Made by a program: the position numbers and the translations under genes. A DNA stretch of 64,000 bases. It comes from a bacterium. Lineage in GTDB: Bacteria > Cyanobacteriota > Vampirovibrionia > Vampirovibrionales > Vampirovibrionaceae. The stretch's first letter is position 1; the number at the start of each line of letters is the position of its first letter. Below the pieces are notes generated by a model. That model saw only the letters and a program-made list of their open reading frames with translations, did no database searches and was not told the origin of the DNA. This document shows positions 51,000-60,702 of the stretch, in pieces. Location of the stretch: positions 987,994 to 1,051,993 of the forward strand of contig JAUIEU010000001.1 in NCBI GenBank assembly GCA_030429585.1, given 5' to 3'.

Positions 51000-53513
51000 T
51001 TGTTCACTCGTCATCGTTATTTACTCGCCCTGCCCTTAGGCCTACTGCTGGCGCTTGTACTGCTGGCCCAACCTGTACTGGCCATGTCGCCAGCGGCATT
51101 AAAGTTGTACCAAACCGGCATGGCTGCCCTGCGCGATAACCAACCGACCCAGGCCCTCAATGCCTTTGAATCCGCTTTAAGCAAAACCCCCAACGATGCT
51201 GTACTGCATCAGGTAATGGGCGAAACTTACAGCCAACTAGGCCAACACCAAGCCGCGCTTAACCACTATACGCAAGTACTGCAACTCCACCCCCGCGATA
51301 CAGGTGCCCTATTAAGCATTGGCCGCGAATGGGAAGCGTTAAACGAACCTGCCAAAGCCCTAGACGCCTACGCCACCGTGCTGCAACGCCAGCCCGATTA
51401 CGCCTTTGCCCACTATGCCATTGCCCAAGTAGAGCTAAAGCAGCAGCATTGGCCCATGGCCATTAGTGCCCTACAGCGGTTTTTGCAAACCTACCCCCAA
51501 CACCTACAAGCACGGCGCCAACTGGCCAACGCTTACAAAGCCAATGGCCAGCCTAAAAAGGCGGTAGAGGTATATGAGCAGTTGTCTTCGGATTTTCCTA
51601 CGGAATTTACCGACCGCCTGCCCTTGGCCCGCGCCCTAAATGCCAGCCAACAACACCAAAAGGCCTTACAAATACTTCAGCAAGACAGCGTTAAAACCGG
51701 GTTTGCTTCGCCAGAAGTATTAAACGAGCAAGGCTACGCCCACCTAGCCCTAGGCAATGCTGGCTTTGCCCGCGATGCCTTTGTGCAAGCCTTTCAACAA
51801 TCGCCAGACAACCCGGCCACCCAGCTTGGGCTGGCCCAAGCCTACCTACAAACCCACCAGGCAGATAGCGCCATCCCCTTATTTTTAAGCTACACCATCG
51901 AACACCCGAGTGATCTCCACGCCCAGCAACAACTGGGGCAGGCCTACCTGCAAACCCAACAGTTAGAACGCGCCATTAGCACCCTAACCCCCCTATTAGA
52001 CAACCCCACCAATACCAACGAAACCCTATACTGGCTGCGCAGCAACATTGCCTTGGCCCACCAACAATTAGATACCCCCGAGCAACCCGCCCCCCAGCAC
52101 CTACAGCAGGCCATTGCCCTATACGAACGCATTGGCGAAGAAGCCGCCCAACAGCAAGACTGGGCCACCCTAACCAACCTGGCGCTGGCCTACCACCAAC
52201 AAGGCCAGCTGCCCCAAGCCCTAACCCTATACCAAGCACTACTTAACCAACCGGATACCGCCACCCACGCCACCTTAAAAGGCGATGCCGCCCGCGCCAT
52301 GGTGGCTGCCGCCAACACCGCCTTAGCCAACAACGATACCCAAACTGCCAAAACATGGTTACAACAGGCCAACACCCTATCTACCCATGCCCAACAACCC
52401 ATCCCAGAAATTAGCTTACTCAACGCCAGCATTGCCCTGTCGGACTATCACCACACCCTAAACAATGACAACACCACAAACGCATCGGCAAGCCCTGTGC
52501 CAGCCCCCTTACTAGCAACGCCTTCGGTACGGTACCACCAAGCCCTAGCTGCCAATCACCAAGCCTTGGTTCACTGGCCCAACGAACCCAATCTTATCCA
52601 ACAGCGGGTAGAATTATTACTAAACAACCCTAGCGAAACAGGCGACCCCTCTAAAGATACGCTAACCGCCACCCAGCAATTACTGCGCAGCGCTGTAGAC
52701 GACTATATGCTGGCGGATGATACCGATAAATCCATGCTTCCGGCGCCCTTATTGCTGGCCAAAGCCCAGCTAGCCTACGCCGAAAACAGCCTGTCGGACG
52801 CCACTAACCAGTACCAAAACTATCTTAACCACCCCAACATTAACCTTACTGCCAACGAACAAGCTGCCCATTGGCTAACCTTGGCCCAATGGTACCAAGC
52901 TGCCAAACAGCCTAATAATGTGTTAAATGCCACCCAACGTGCCACCGAATTAGACGATACCAATGTGGCGGCTTGGACAAACCTGGCCACCCTACACGCC
53001 CAAAACAAACAATGGGAGCAGGCCAAGGCAGCCTACCAACAGGCCCTACACGCCCAGCCAAACGCCCCTACCGCCTTATACGGGCTAGCCGTTACCTACG
53101 AGCAACTTAAGCAGCCTGCGCTGGCTATCCCCCAGTACCAAGCCTACCTTACCAGCGGCAATGCCGATTATGCTGATGTATCTAAACAGCGCTTAACTGC
53201 TTTGCTAAAAACCGTGCCCAAAACCCCAGCGCCTATAGCGCCAAAGCAGCCTTCAGCCAGTGTTACACCAGCTGCCAACCCTCAAAACACTATAGTGACT
53301 GAACCCATTAACGCGGCGCCGGCGACCAATGTTATCCCCGGCCAGCCTATGAATTTTACCATTGGTGGCAAAAAACCGATTAATATTCGCCTGAATGTGA
53401 ACGAGATCCACATGCCTGCTGCCATTAGTGCCCCCGCCACCGAAGTTACTGCTGACCCCACCCCTGTGGCGCCCATGCCTGCCTTGCGTTATGATGCCCA
53501 GCCCATGGATTAA
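51000..53513 (+). CDS. Large secreted TPR-repeat protein
   Basis: The 837-aa product has a signal peptide (RHRYLLALPLGLLLALVLLAQPVLA, cleavage likely after residue 28) and tandem tetratricopeptide repeats: about ten between residues 30 and 330, a second set at 380-440, and a third at 640-730, with units such as AVLHQVMGETYSQLGQHQAALNHY. TPR solenoids mediate protein contacts, here in the periplasm or on the outer membrane. The C-terminal 110 residues are Pro/Ala/Thr-rich and end with a beta-like stretch (MNFTIGGKKPINIRLNVNEIHM). The start TTG 51000 is well supported: GGAG lies 8 nt upstream, and an extended -10 box further upstream. Partner unknown. Confidence 0.85.
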   Translation: MFTRHRYLLALPLGLLLALVLLAQPVLAMSPAALKLYQTGMAALRDNQPTQALNAFESALSKTPNDAVLHQVMGETYSQLGQHQAALNHYTQVLQLHPRDTGALLSIGREWEALNEPAKALDAYATVLQRQPDYAFAHYAIAQVELKQQHWPMAISALQRFLQTYPQHLQARRQLANAYKANGQPKKAVEVYEQLSSDFPTEFTDRLPLARALNASQQHQKALQILQQDSVKTGFASPEVLNEQGYAHLALGNAGFARDAFVQAFQQSPDNPATQLGLAQAYLQTHQADSAIPLFLSYTIEHPSDLHAQQQLGQAYLQTQQLERAISTLTPLLDNPTNTNETLYWLRSNIALAHQQLDTPEQPAPQHLQQAIALYERIGEEAAQQQDWATLTNLALAYHQQGQLPQALTLYQALLNQPDTATHATLKGDAARAMVAAANTALANNDTQTAKTWLQQANTLSTHAQQPIPEISLLNASIALSDYHHTLNNDNTTNASASPVPAPLLATPSVRYHQALAANHQALVHWPNEPNLIQQRVELLLNNPSETGDPSKDTLTATQQLLRSAVDDYMLADDTDKSMLPAPLLLAKAQLAYAENSLSDATNQYQNYLNHPNINLTANEQAAHWLTLAQWYQAAKQPNNVLNATQRATELDDTNVAAWTNLATLHAQNKQWEQAKAAYQQALHAQPNAPTALYGLAVTYEQLKQPALAIPQYQAYLTSGNADYADVSKQRLTALLKTVPKTPAPIAPKQPSASVTPAANPQNTIVTEPINAAPATNVIPGQPMNFTIGGKKPINIRLNVNEIHMPAAISAPATEVTADPTPVAPMPALRYDAQPMD

Positions 53514-53564
53514 TACCCCCACAAGGTATCTGCTTTTTTACCAAATTAATGCCAGAGCAAATTT

Positions 53565-54194
53565 ATGACAATTACGATTGAAACGATTACCCACGCCCCC
53601 TTTAACGCCAACAGCTATATTATCCATAAGCAAGGCAGCACCGATGCGTTTTTAGTGGATTGCGGGCGCGACTGCCGCGCCATTAAACAGTATTTAAATA
53701 CCAACAACTTAGAATACGAAGACGTGTTACATACCCACGCCTTTATTGAGTGCCTAGAAGGCCAACCCACCCTGCGCGAAACCGATGACCTAATTGCCCA
53801 CATGAGCCCCATGGATGAATTTTGGCTAGCGCACTTGGATACCCAAGCCATTGTATTAAGCGTAGAGACCGTGCCCCAAGCCTTTGTCGACCAACAAGTA
53901 CTTCATGATGATGTACTGACCTGCGCTGGGCTAGACGTGCACGTGATTGAAACCCCTGGCATTAGCCCTGGCAGTATTACCTACTATGTACCCGAAGCGA
54001 ACGCCGCCTTTGTCGGTGATGTTATCCGCGATGGTGGGTTGGGGCCGCTGGATTTACCCTACACCAGCGCCAAAAACCTGCGTGATTCCATTGAGCAACG
54101 CCTGCTAACCTTGCCAGAAGATACCATGCTATACCCTAGCCGTGGCCCAGCCATGGTGGTAAGCCAACTAAAAAACCTTGCTGTCCCAGCCTAA
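53565..54194 (+). CDS. MBL-fold protein with degenerate metal site
   Basis: The fold is the glyoxalase-II/MBL type: NSYIIHKQGSTDAFLVDCGRD, then the region that should hold THxHxDH reads HTHAFIECLEG, TPGHTPGS has become TPGISPGS, FTGDxL has become FVGDVI, and the last xGHGP has become PSRGP. Thus the usual zinc or iron ligands are missing at every motif, while the beta-alpha-beta-alpha framework remains. It is probably a pseudo-hydrolase with a binding or regulatory role, or uses no metal. It follows the TPR gene by 51 bp on the same strand. Glyoxalase activity is not expected. Confidence 0.75.
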   Translation: MTITIETITHAPFNANSYIIHKQGSTDAFLVDCGRDCRAIKQYLNTNNLEYEDVLHTHAFIECLEGQPTLRETDDLIAHMSPMDEFWLAHLDTQAIVLSVETVPQAFVDQQVLHDDVLTCAGLDVHVIETPGISPGSITYYVPEANAAFVGDVIRDGGLGPLDLPYTSAKNLRDSIEQRLLTLPEDTMLYPSRGPAMVVSQLKNLAVPA

Positions 54195-54222
54195 AAGAAT
54201 ACGCTCCACTCTATAAAGGACA

Positions 54223-54439
54223 ATTCAGCGGCTAAAGCCGGTGCGGGGTGTAGAATGCGACGCATGAACACCCCAGCAGACCAATCGGCGGGTAAGCATT
54301 GCCCGTGATGCTAAAAAATTGGCAAGCGCAGCCGCCGTTGGAAAGGCGCATAGCAAGCGTACCGTCACATAACTAACGTTAGGGAGAGGTTTGGAGACAC
54401 CCTGTCTCCAATGGGAGTGGAGAGGGCTAGTCCTCTCCA
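54223..54439 (+). ncRNA. Structured-RNA repeat, copy 2
   Basis: This element matches 42608-42831 along its whole length, beginning at ATTCAG and CGGCT-aa-AGCCG (54229). It has GGGGTGT...ACACCCC (54245/54268) enclosing ATGC-GAC-GCAT, TTGCC...GGCAA (54299/54321), TTGGAGACA-CCC-TGTCTCCAA (54391-54411) and TGGAGAGG...CCTCTCCA (54418-54439), followed by an A-run. In the third-from-last block GTTGG pairs with CTAAC instead of the longer stem of copy 1. Base changes against copy 1 are paired in the last two hairpins. It again lies between convergent genes (MBL-fold gene and queF). Confidence 0.6.
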
Positions 54440-54474
54440 AAAAAATCTAACCGTCGTAAAAAAGTAATTCTAAA

Positions 54475-54915
54475 CTATTTACGATATTCAACGGTCACAT
54501 CGGTGCTAATGCCGCCACGGGGGGTCATAACGGCGCTAACTTTTAGGTATTTTGGGTTAATGGCGGCAATAATATCATCGCGCACTTTATTAACCGCATT
54601 TTCGTAAAAAATACCTACATTACGGTAACCCAACATGTAATATTTAAAGGCTTTTAGCTCTATTACATGGGTATCAGGTTGGTACTCTACGGTAATGTCG
54701 CCAAAATCAGGCAGGCCTGTCATGGGGCACACGGCGGTAAATTCTGGGCAGCGGATGGTAATGGTGTAATCGCGGTCGGCATTCGTGTTTTCCCATGCTT
54801 CAATGGGGCTAAACTGCATAGCCTCGGGGGTGGTTACTGGGCAAATTTTAGTAATATCGCTATTTTGCGGGGCACCGGTGGGCGATAATTTTCGATCGGA
54901 AGCAGCAGTAGGCAT
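54475..54915 (-). CDS. queF: NADPH-dependent 7-cyano-7-deazaguanine (preQ0) reductase
   Basis: QueF reduces the nitrile of preQ0 to the amine of preQ1 in queuosine synthesis. The T-fold signature is present: FTAVCPMTGLPDFGDI, with the catalytic Cys and Asp (family usually CPxTGQPD; here Leu replaces Gln), then ELKAFKYYMLGYRNVGIFYENAVN, carrying the substrate-binding Glu. The 146 aa match the short, unimodular YkvM-type QueF. No other que gene is nearby. Confidence 0.92.
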   Translation of the reverse strand: MPTAASDRKLSPTGAPQNSDITKICPVTTPEAMQFSPIEAWENTNADRDYTITIRCPEFTAVCPMTGLPDFGDITVEYQPDTHVIELKAFKYYMLGYRNVGIFYENAVNKVRDDIIAAINPKYLKVSAVMTPRGGISTDVTVEYRK

Positions 54916-55065
54916 AGGGGCTATCTCTATTATTAAATTAGTAAAGAATGCCCCTATTGTAAGCCCTCATAGGTCTGCGTCTACCAAACAGGCAGCCTTG
55001 CTGTGCTTATGGCACAATATGGCCACTTATTAATTGGATTATTGGCAAGTAGGAGCCACCGCCCC

Positions 55066-56676
55066 ATGGATACCTTAACCAGCACCCTTCAGCCTGGCAG
55101 CGAGCTATTTACCGAAAATACCACGGCTATGGACGAGCACGTTAACCTATTAAAAGAACGGCTAACCCAAGTGCACCAAGGCGGCGGCGACACCCTGATA
55201 GCCAAACACCAAAAACGCGGCAAACTGTTTGTACGAGACCGTATTAACACCCTGCTAGACGAAGGTAGCCCTTTTTTAGAAATTAGCGCCCTAGCCGCAT
55301 GGGATATGTACGAAGGTGCTGCCCCCGGCGCCGGTGTGGTGGCTGGTGTGGGCACGGTGCACGGCACCCCCTGCATGATTGTGGCCAATGATGCCACCGT
55401 AAAAGGCGGCACGTATTTCCCCATGACGGTAAAAAAACACCTGCGCGCCCAAGAGATTGCCGAACAAAACCACCTGCCGTGTATTTACTTGGTAGATAGC
55501 GGCGGCGCGTTTTTGCCGCTTCAGGCAGAGGTTTTCCCCGATAAAGAACATTTTGGACGGATTTTCTATAATCAGGCCCAGATGAGTGCTAAAAAGATTC
55601 CGCAAATTGCAGTGGTAATGGGCAGCTGTACCGCCGGTGGGGCCTACGTGCCCGCCATGTGCGATGAAACTATTATTGTGAAAGAGCAAGGCACTATTTT
55701 CCTCGGTGGCCCACCCCTAGTAAAAGCCGCTACGGGCGAAGAAGTAAGCGCCGAAGAGCTGGGCGGGGCCGATACCCACTGCCGTATTAGTGGCGTTAGC
55801 GACCACTACGCCATGGATGACGAAGACGCCCTAGCCATTACCCGCAACATTGTAGAAAACTTAAACCGCCCCAAGCAACATTGGCTAAACCGTTCTGCCC
55901 CGCAAGAGCCTGCTTTTCCGGCAGATGACTTGTATAGCATTGTGAATGCGGATACCAAAAAGCCCTTCGATATCCATGATGTAATTGCGCGCCTCGTCGA
56001 TGGCAGTGAATTCCACGAATTTAAAGCTCTGTACGGCAGCACGCTGGTGTGCGGTTTTGCCAAAATTTGGGGCTACCCCGTCGGTATTATTGCCAACAAC
56101 GGCGTGCTATTTAGCGAAAGTGCCCAAAAAGGCGCCCACTTTGTAGAACTGTGCTGTCAGCGCAATATTCCGCTAGTGTTTTTACAAAATATTACTGGCT
56201 TTATGGTGGGCAAACAGTACGAGCATGGCGGCATTGCCAAAGATGGCGCCAAGTTTGTGATGGCCGTTAGTAACGCCAACGTGCCCAAACTCACCATGAT
56301 TATTGGCGGCAGTTACGGCGCCGGTAACTACGGCATGTGCGGCCGCGCGTACAATCCTCGCTTTTTGTGGATGTGGCCCAATGCCCGCATTAGCGTGATG
56401 GGGGGCGAACAAGCCGCCAATGTACTGCTAACCGTTAAACGAGATCAACTGGCTGCTAAAGGCAAACCCGCCATGACGCCTGAGGAAGAAGCTGCCTTTA
56501 AACAACCGATTTTGGATAAATACGAGGCCGAAAGCAGCGCTTATTACAGCACCGCCCGCCTATGGGATGACGGTATTATCGACCCCAAAGACAGCCGCAC
56601 CGTGCTTGGTTTATCGCTGGCCACCTGCGCCAATGGCCCCATAGAAGAGCACAAGCAGGGCGTCTTTAGGATGTAA
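55066..56676 (+). CDS. Methylcrotonyl-CoA carboxylase-type carboxyltransferase beta subunit
   Basis: This biotin-dependent carboxyltransferase closely follows the mitochondrial MCC beta-subunit sequence pattern: [110 protein letters not shown] and [23 protein letters not shown] carboxylates 3-methylcrotonyl-CoA in leucine breakdown; related enzymes act on geranyl-, propionyl- or acetyl-CoA. No biotin carboxylase or biotin-carrier gene lies in the window. I chose ATG 55066 (536 aa), with AGGAG about 9 nt upstream, over the track's 55003. Confidence 0.9.
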   Translation: MDTLTSTLQPGSELFTENTTAMDEHVNLLKERLTQVHQGGGDTLIAKHQKRGKLFVRDRINTLLDEGSPFLEISALAAWDMYEGAAPGAGVVAGVGTVHGTPCMIVANDATVKGGTYFPMTVKKHLRAQEIAEQNHLPCIYLVDSGGAFLPLQAEVFPDKEHFGRIFYNQAQMSAKKIPQIAVVMGSCTAGGAYVPAMCDETIIVKEQGTIFLGGPPLVKAATGEEVSAEELGGADTHCRISGVSDHYAMDDEDALAITRNIVENLNRPKQHWLNRSAPQEPAFPADDLYSIVNADTKKPFDIHDVIARLVDGSEFHEFKALYGSTLVCGFAKIWGYPVGIIANNGVLFSESAQKGAHFVELCCQRNIPLVFLQNITGFMVGKQYEHGGIAKDGAKFVMAVSNANVPKLTMIIGGSYGAGNYGMCGRAYNPRFLWMWPNARISVMGGEQAANVLLTVKRDQLAAKGKPAMTPEEEAAFKQPILDKYEAESSAYYSTARLWDDGIIDPKDSRTVLGLSLATCANGPIEEHKQGVFRM

Positions 56677-56733
56677 GCAATTTAATCGACAATTTGTTTT
56701 AATTTAGGGTAATAACAATCTTGAAACTTATAA

Positions 56734-57122
56734 ATGATGAATATTGCTATCTACCCAAAGTTTGGTCTCAATTGGCTTAAAACAAGTTATGAAGGGGCCA
56801 AGTTACTTAAAGAACATGGCTTTACTCGCAACGATGAAGTCATCGTCCTAACCTAAGCAGCCCTCAAGAATGTAAAAGTCGCTTTTTAAATACAGGTGTT
56901 CATTATGTTGAAGTACTTGATGTTAAGGTGCTTGACGTTAACGTACCTGAGACACCAGACGATAAGCGACAAACGGCACAAGCTTTCTTAAACACGCAAT
57001 ACATATATAACGAATTGCCACTAGGTGACCCCAGCGATATGGCGAAGAAAGCTTCTAACTTAGATAGCTTTACTAAAACTGGACTAGTAAAATTTAACCT
57101 TTCTGACAGTACCAAAGAGTAA
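56734..57122 (+). pseudogene. Frameshifted AT-rich gene of unknown function
   Basis: An ORF from ATG 56734 runs 40 codons (MNIAIYPKFGLNWLKTSYEG...) to TAA at 56854. The frame shifted by -1 then stays open from 56838 to the TAA at 57120-57122 (SSPQECKSRFLNTGVHYVEVLDV... LSDSTKE). Both halves have protein-like composition and similar AT-rich codon use, so they look like one gene broken by a single-base change. No slippery heptamer is seen at the junction, so programmed frameshifting is not supported. It has no recognised family, and lies between the MCC beta-type gene and gap. Confidence 0.55.
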
Positions 57123-57158
57123 ACCGCCAAAAGTACAAATAAGATTGAAGGCCCGTCA

Positions 57159-57164
57159 TATAAT
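57159..57164 (+). promoter_or_regulatory. -10 box (TATAAT) upstream of gap
   Basis: A perfect TATAAT lies about 80 bp before the gap start. No -35 hexamer is seen at good spacing. It would give a leader of about 75 nt, with AGGAGA just before the ATG as ribosome-binding site. Confidence 0.45.
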
Positions 57165-57245
57165 ATTAAGGTGTTCGCAATTGCCTTATATTGTTGGTAT
57201 GCTTGGTTTAACCTAATTATTTAATGTGCCAAGGAGACACTATAA

Positions 57246-58265
<1,020 letters not shown>

Positions 58266-58289
58266 ACTAAATAACAACCAACCCTTTTG

Positions 58290-58322
58290 GAGCCCCCTGT
58301 TAGTTTGCCTGACAGGGGGCTC
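58290..58322 (+). terminator. Rho-independent terminator of gap
   Basis: GAGCCCCCTGT and ACAGGGGGCTC form a perfect, GC-rich 11-bp stem with an 11-nt loop, followed by TACTTTATT. It lies 25 bp beyond the gap stop. Confidence 0.9.
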
Positions 58323-58388
58323 TACTTTATTCGCCCCTGCGCTCTTGGTAAAGTGTGCCTACTATTATCAACGCACAGGCCCCTTTTC

Positions 58389-59186
58389 ATGACCACTCGT
58401 AAACACCTTATTGCTGGCAACTGGAAAATGAATGGCACCCAAGCCAGCACCACCGAGTTCTTCAACTCGCTTAACCCTGCCGATTTCTGCACCCAATCTG
58501 CCGATTACCTGATTTGCCCGCCTGCCACCTGTTTGCATACCGCCCAGGATGCTATTAGCGGCCAAAAGTTACCTATCGCTACTGGCAGCCAAACCATGGA
58601 TTACCATGAGAGCGGCGCCTACACCGGCGAGCTTAGCACCGATATGATTTTAGAAACAGGCGCTACCCACGCTATTATTGGCCACAGCGAACGTCGCCAG
58701 TATTACAATGAAACCGATGATACGGTTAGCCAAAAAGTAGAAGCCGCCATAAATGCCGGGCTAATCCCCATTGCCTGCGTTGGCGAAACGCTTGACGAGC
58801 GCGATGCTGGCCAAGCCGATACCATTGTGACGACTCAAACCCAGCACGCCCTAAGCCGTGTACCGAAAGGCACCTGCCCTAGCAAACTGGTTATTGCCTA
58901 CGAGCCAGTATGGGCCATTGGCACCGGCAAAACCTGCGATAGCGCCGAAGCAAACCGAGTATGCGGTGTTATTCGCGCTACAGTAGCTCGCCTACTAGGC
59001 GATGATGTTGCCAATGGCGTGCGTATTTTGTACGGCGGCAGCGTAAAGCCCGGCAATGCGGCCGAACTATTTGGCCTACCCGATATTGATGGCGGCCTAA
59101 TTGGTGGCGCTAGCCTAAAGGCAACCGATTACACCGATATTGCCAAAGCCACCGCCGGCTTAACCCAAACGGCCTGCTCTGTTTAA
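58389..59186 (+). CDS. tpiA: Triosephosphate isomerase
   Basis: TpiA interconverts dihydroxyacetone phosphate and glyceraldehyde 3-phosphate. The catalytic residues are visible: Lys in GNWKMNG, His in IGHSERR, and Glu in AYEPVWAIGTGKT. The phosphate-binding loop is LYGGSVKPGNA, with GGLIGGASL near the end. The track start at 58287 crosses the gap terminator, so ATG 58389 is correct and gives 265 aa, near the usual 250. It precedes dut by 34 bp. Confidence 0.96.
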   Translation: MTTRKHLIAGNWKMNGTQASTTEFFNSLNPADFCTQSADYLICPPATCLHTAQDAISGQKLPIATGSQTMDYHESGAYTGELSTDMILETGATHAIIGHSERRQYYNETDDTVSQKVEAAINAGLIPIACVGETLDERDAGQADTIVTTQTQHALSRVPKGTCPSKLVIAYEPVWAIGTGKTCDSAEANRVCGVIRATVARLLGDDVANGVRILYGGSVKPGNAAELFGLPDIDGGLIGGASLKATDYTDIAKATAGLTQTACSV

Positions 59187-59220
59187 CCGTTAAGTACAGC
59201 TACTTATTAAGGATATTATC

Positions 59221-59703
59221 ATGCCTGCAACGCTTGCTCAGCCCATTATCCGTGTGGGCATCCATGCACTAGCCCACGCGCCCGAACACTTGCCAGCATA
59301 CGCCACCCCCGGCAGCGCTGGTATGGATGTGCGCGCCGCCATTACCGAGGCCATGACGATTGAGCCATTTGCCCGCCACCTCATCCCAACCGGGTTTCGG
59401 TTGATGATACCGGAAGGTTACGAGTGCCAAATTCGTCCACGCAGTGGGCTATCAATTAAACATGGCATTACCTTAATTAACTGCATAGGCACGGTAGATA
59501 GCGATTACCGCGACGAAGTAAAAGTGCCTATCGTCAATTTATCCCAAACCGCTTATACCTTAGAGCCCGGCGAGCGGGTAGCCCAGCTGGTATTTGCCCC
59601 TGTAACCCTAGCCTTATGGGATGCAGTTAGCGAGCACTCTGTAGAGAGTAGCAAGGCGCTATTGCAACGCACCGGCGGGTTTGGCTCTACGGGCAAAAAA
59701 TAG
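59221..59703 (+). CDS. dut: dUTP diphosphatase
   Basis: Dut hydrolyses dUTP to dUMP, keeping uracil out of DNA and feeding thymidylate synthesis. All five trimeric-dUTPase motifs are present: PGSAGMDVRA, RPRSGLSIKHG, GTVDSDYRDEVKV, PGERVAQLVF and RTGGFGSTG. The 160 aa are normal. It follows tpiA by 34 bp and could be co-transcribed with it. The ATG at 59221 is preceded by AAGGAT about 6 nt upstream. Confidence 0.97.
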   Translation: MPATLAQPIIRVGIHALAHAPEHLPAYATPGSAGMDVRAAITEAMTIEPFARHLIPTGFRLMIPEGYECQIRPRSGLSIKHGITLINCIGTVDSDYRDEVKVPIVNLSQTAYTLEPGERVAQLVFAPVTLALWDAVSEHSVESSKALLQRTGGFGSTGKK

Positions 59704-59812
59704 CCTGCCACACAATTGTTTGCCTACGTTTTTATTAAAGCTTTCTGAACGAATCTGAAAAATAGCCCTGTGCTTGGTAAAATAGGGATGTTCTGGTTTT
59801 GGAGATATCCCC

Positions 59813-60529
59813 ATGTTTTTTTACGACCCTGGCTACATGATATTAACCGTGGTGGGTATGGGCTTAGTATTTTTGCCCCAACTATGGGTTAAAAACACCG
59901 TTAAAGAATACCGCGAGGTACCTGCACGCCTTGGTATTAGTGGCGCCGATTTAGCGCGCGAAATGCTACGCAAAAATAACATCCACGATGTTGAAGTAGA
60001 ATCTACCCCCGGCGAACTAAGCGACCATTACGACCCCAGCGTTAAAAAAGTACGCCTAAGCGAGCCCAATTATCACGGCCACTCTATCGCCGGGCTAGCC
60101 ATTGCCGCCCACGAGGTTGGCCACGCCATTCAGCACAACCAAGGCTACATTCCTGTGGTTATTCGGGGCAAATTATTCCCGCTAGCCAATTTAGGCAGCC
60201 AATTCGGGCCCATGCTCGTCATGATTTCACTCGGCCTTGCCGCCATGAGCGGTGCCATGCCTGACTTGGCGTGGATGTTAGCTTGGGCAGGCGTTATTGT
60301 GTTCGCCATGTCCGTGGCCTTCCATTTAGTCACCCTACCGGTAGAAATTGACGCCAGCACACGGGCGATGGAAGCGCTAAAAGTAGGCTACTATTTAAAA
60401 GAAGACGAATTACCTGGTGCAAAAAAGGTATTAACCGCTGCTGCCGCTACCTATGTGGCCACCGCGCTATACTCACTAATGCAGCTGGCCTATTGGGTCT
60501 TTCGGGTGATGAGTAGCCGCCAACGCTAG
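59813..60529 (+). CDS. Membrane zinc metallopeptidase, YugP type
   Basis: This is a putative neutral zinc metallopeptidase of the YugP/Zn_peptidase_2 family. A first membrane helix (MILTVVGMGLVFLPQLWV) is followed by a cytoplasmic or periplasmic stretch with the gluzincin-type motif AAHEVGHAIQH, whose two His and Glu bind zinc and act in catalysis. Three further hydrophobic segments follow (LGSQFGPMLVMISLGLAAM, WMLAWAGVIVFAMSVAFHLVTL, VATALYSLMQLAYWVFRVM). The substrate is not known. The start ATG 59813 has GGAG 9 nt upstream. Confidence 0.88.
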   Translation: MFFYDPGYMILTVVGMGLVFLPQLWVKNTVKEYREVPARLGISGADLAREMLRKNNIHDVEVESTPGELSDHYDPSVKKVRLSEPNYHGHSIAGLAIAAHEVGHAIQHNQGYIPVVIRGKLFPLANLGSQFGPMLVMISLGLAAMSGAMPDLAWMLAWAGVIVFAMSVAFHLVTLPVEIDASTRAMEALKVGYYLKEDELPGAKKVLTAAAATYVATALYSLMQLAYWVFRVMSSRQR

Positions 60530-60702
60530 AGAGCCTTACCGCCTCTACCCAAGCCCCCAGCTACTGAATATGGTGGATTATTTTTATAGGTATACGCAAA
60601 AACCCACCAGCTAGTGGAAGGCAATCTACCTGATTAATGGGAAAATACGGCCCTAGTGTTATTTCTCCCTAACCGTATCTACAGATTGTTTACCCCTTCC
60701 CT
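60530..60702. other. Spacer before the tad operon
   Basis: A 173-bp gap separates the YugP-type gene from tadZ. No gene or terminator with a T-run is seen. A CCAC-cagcta-GTGG hairpin lies near 60608. The tad promoter should be here but is not recognisable. Confidence 0.35.

Noticed and set aside
58345-58368. TTGGTA...TATTAT as a tpiA promoter
   Set aside because: The spacing of 12 bp between the hexamers is too short for a sigma-70 promoter.
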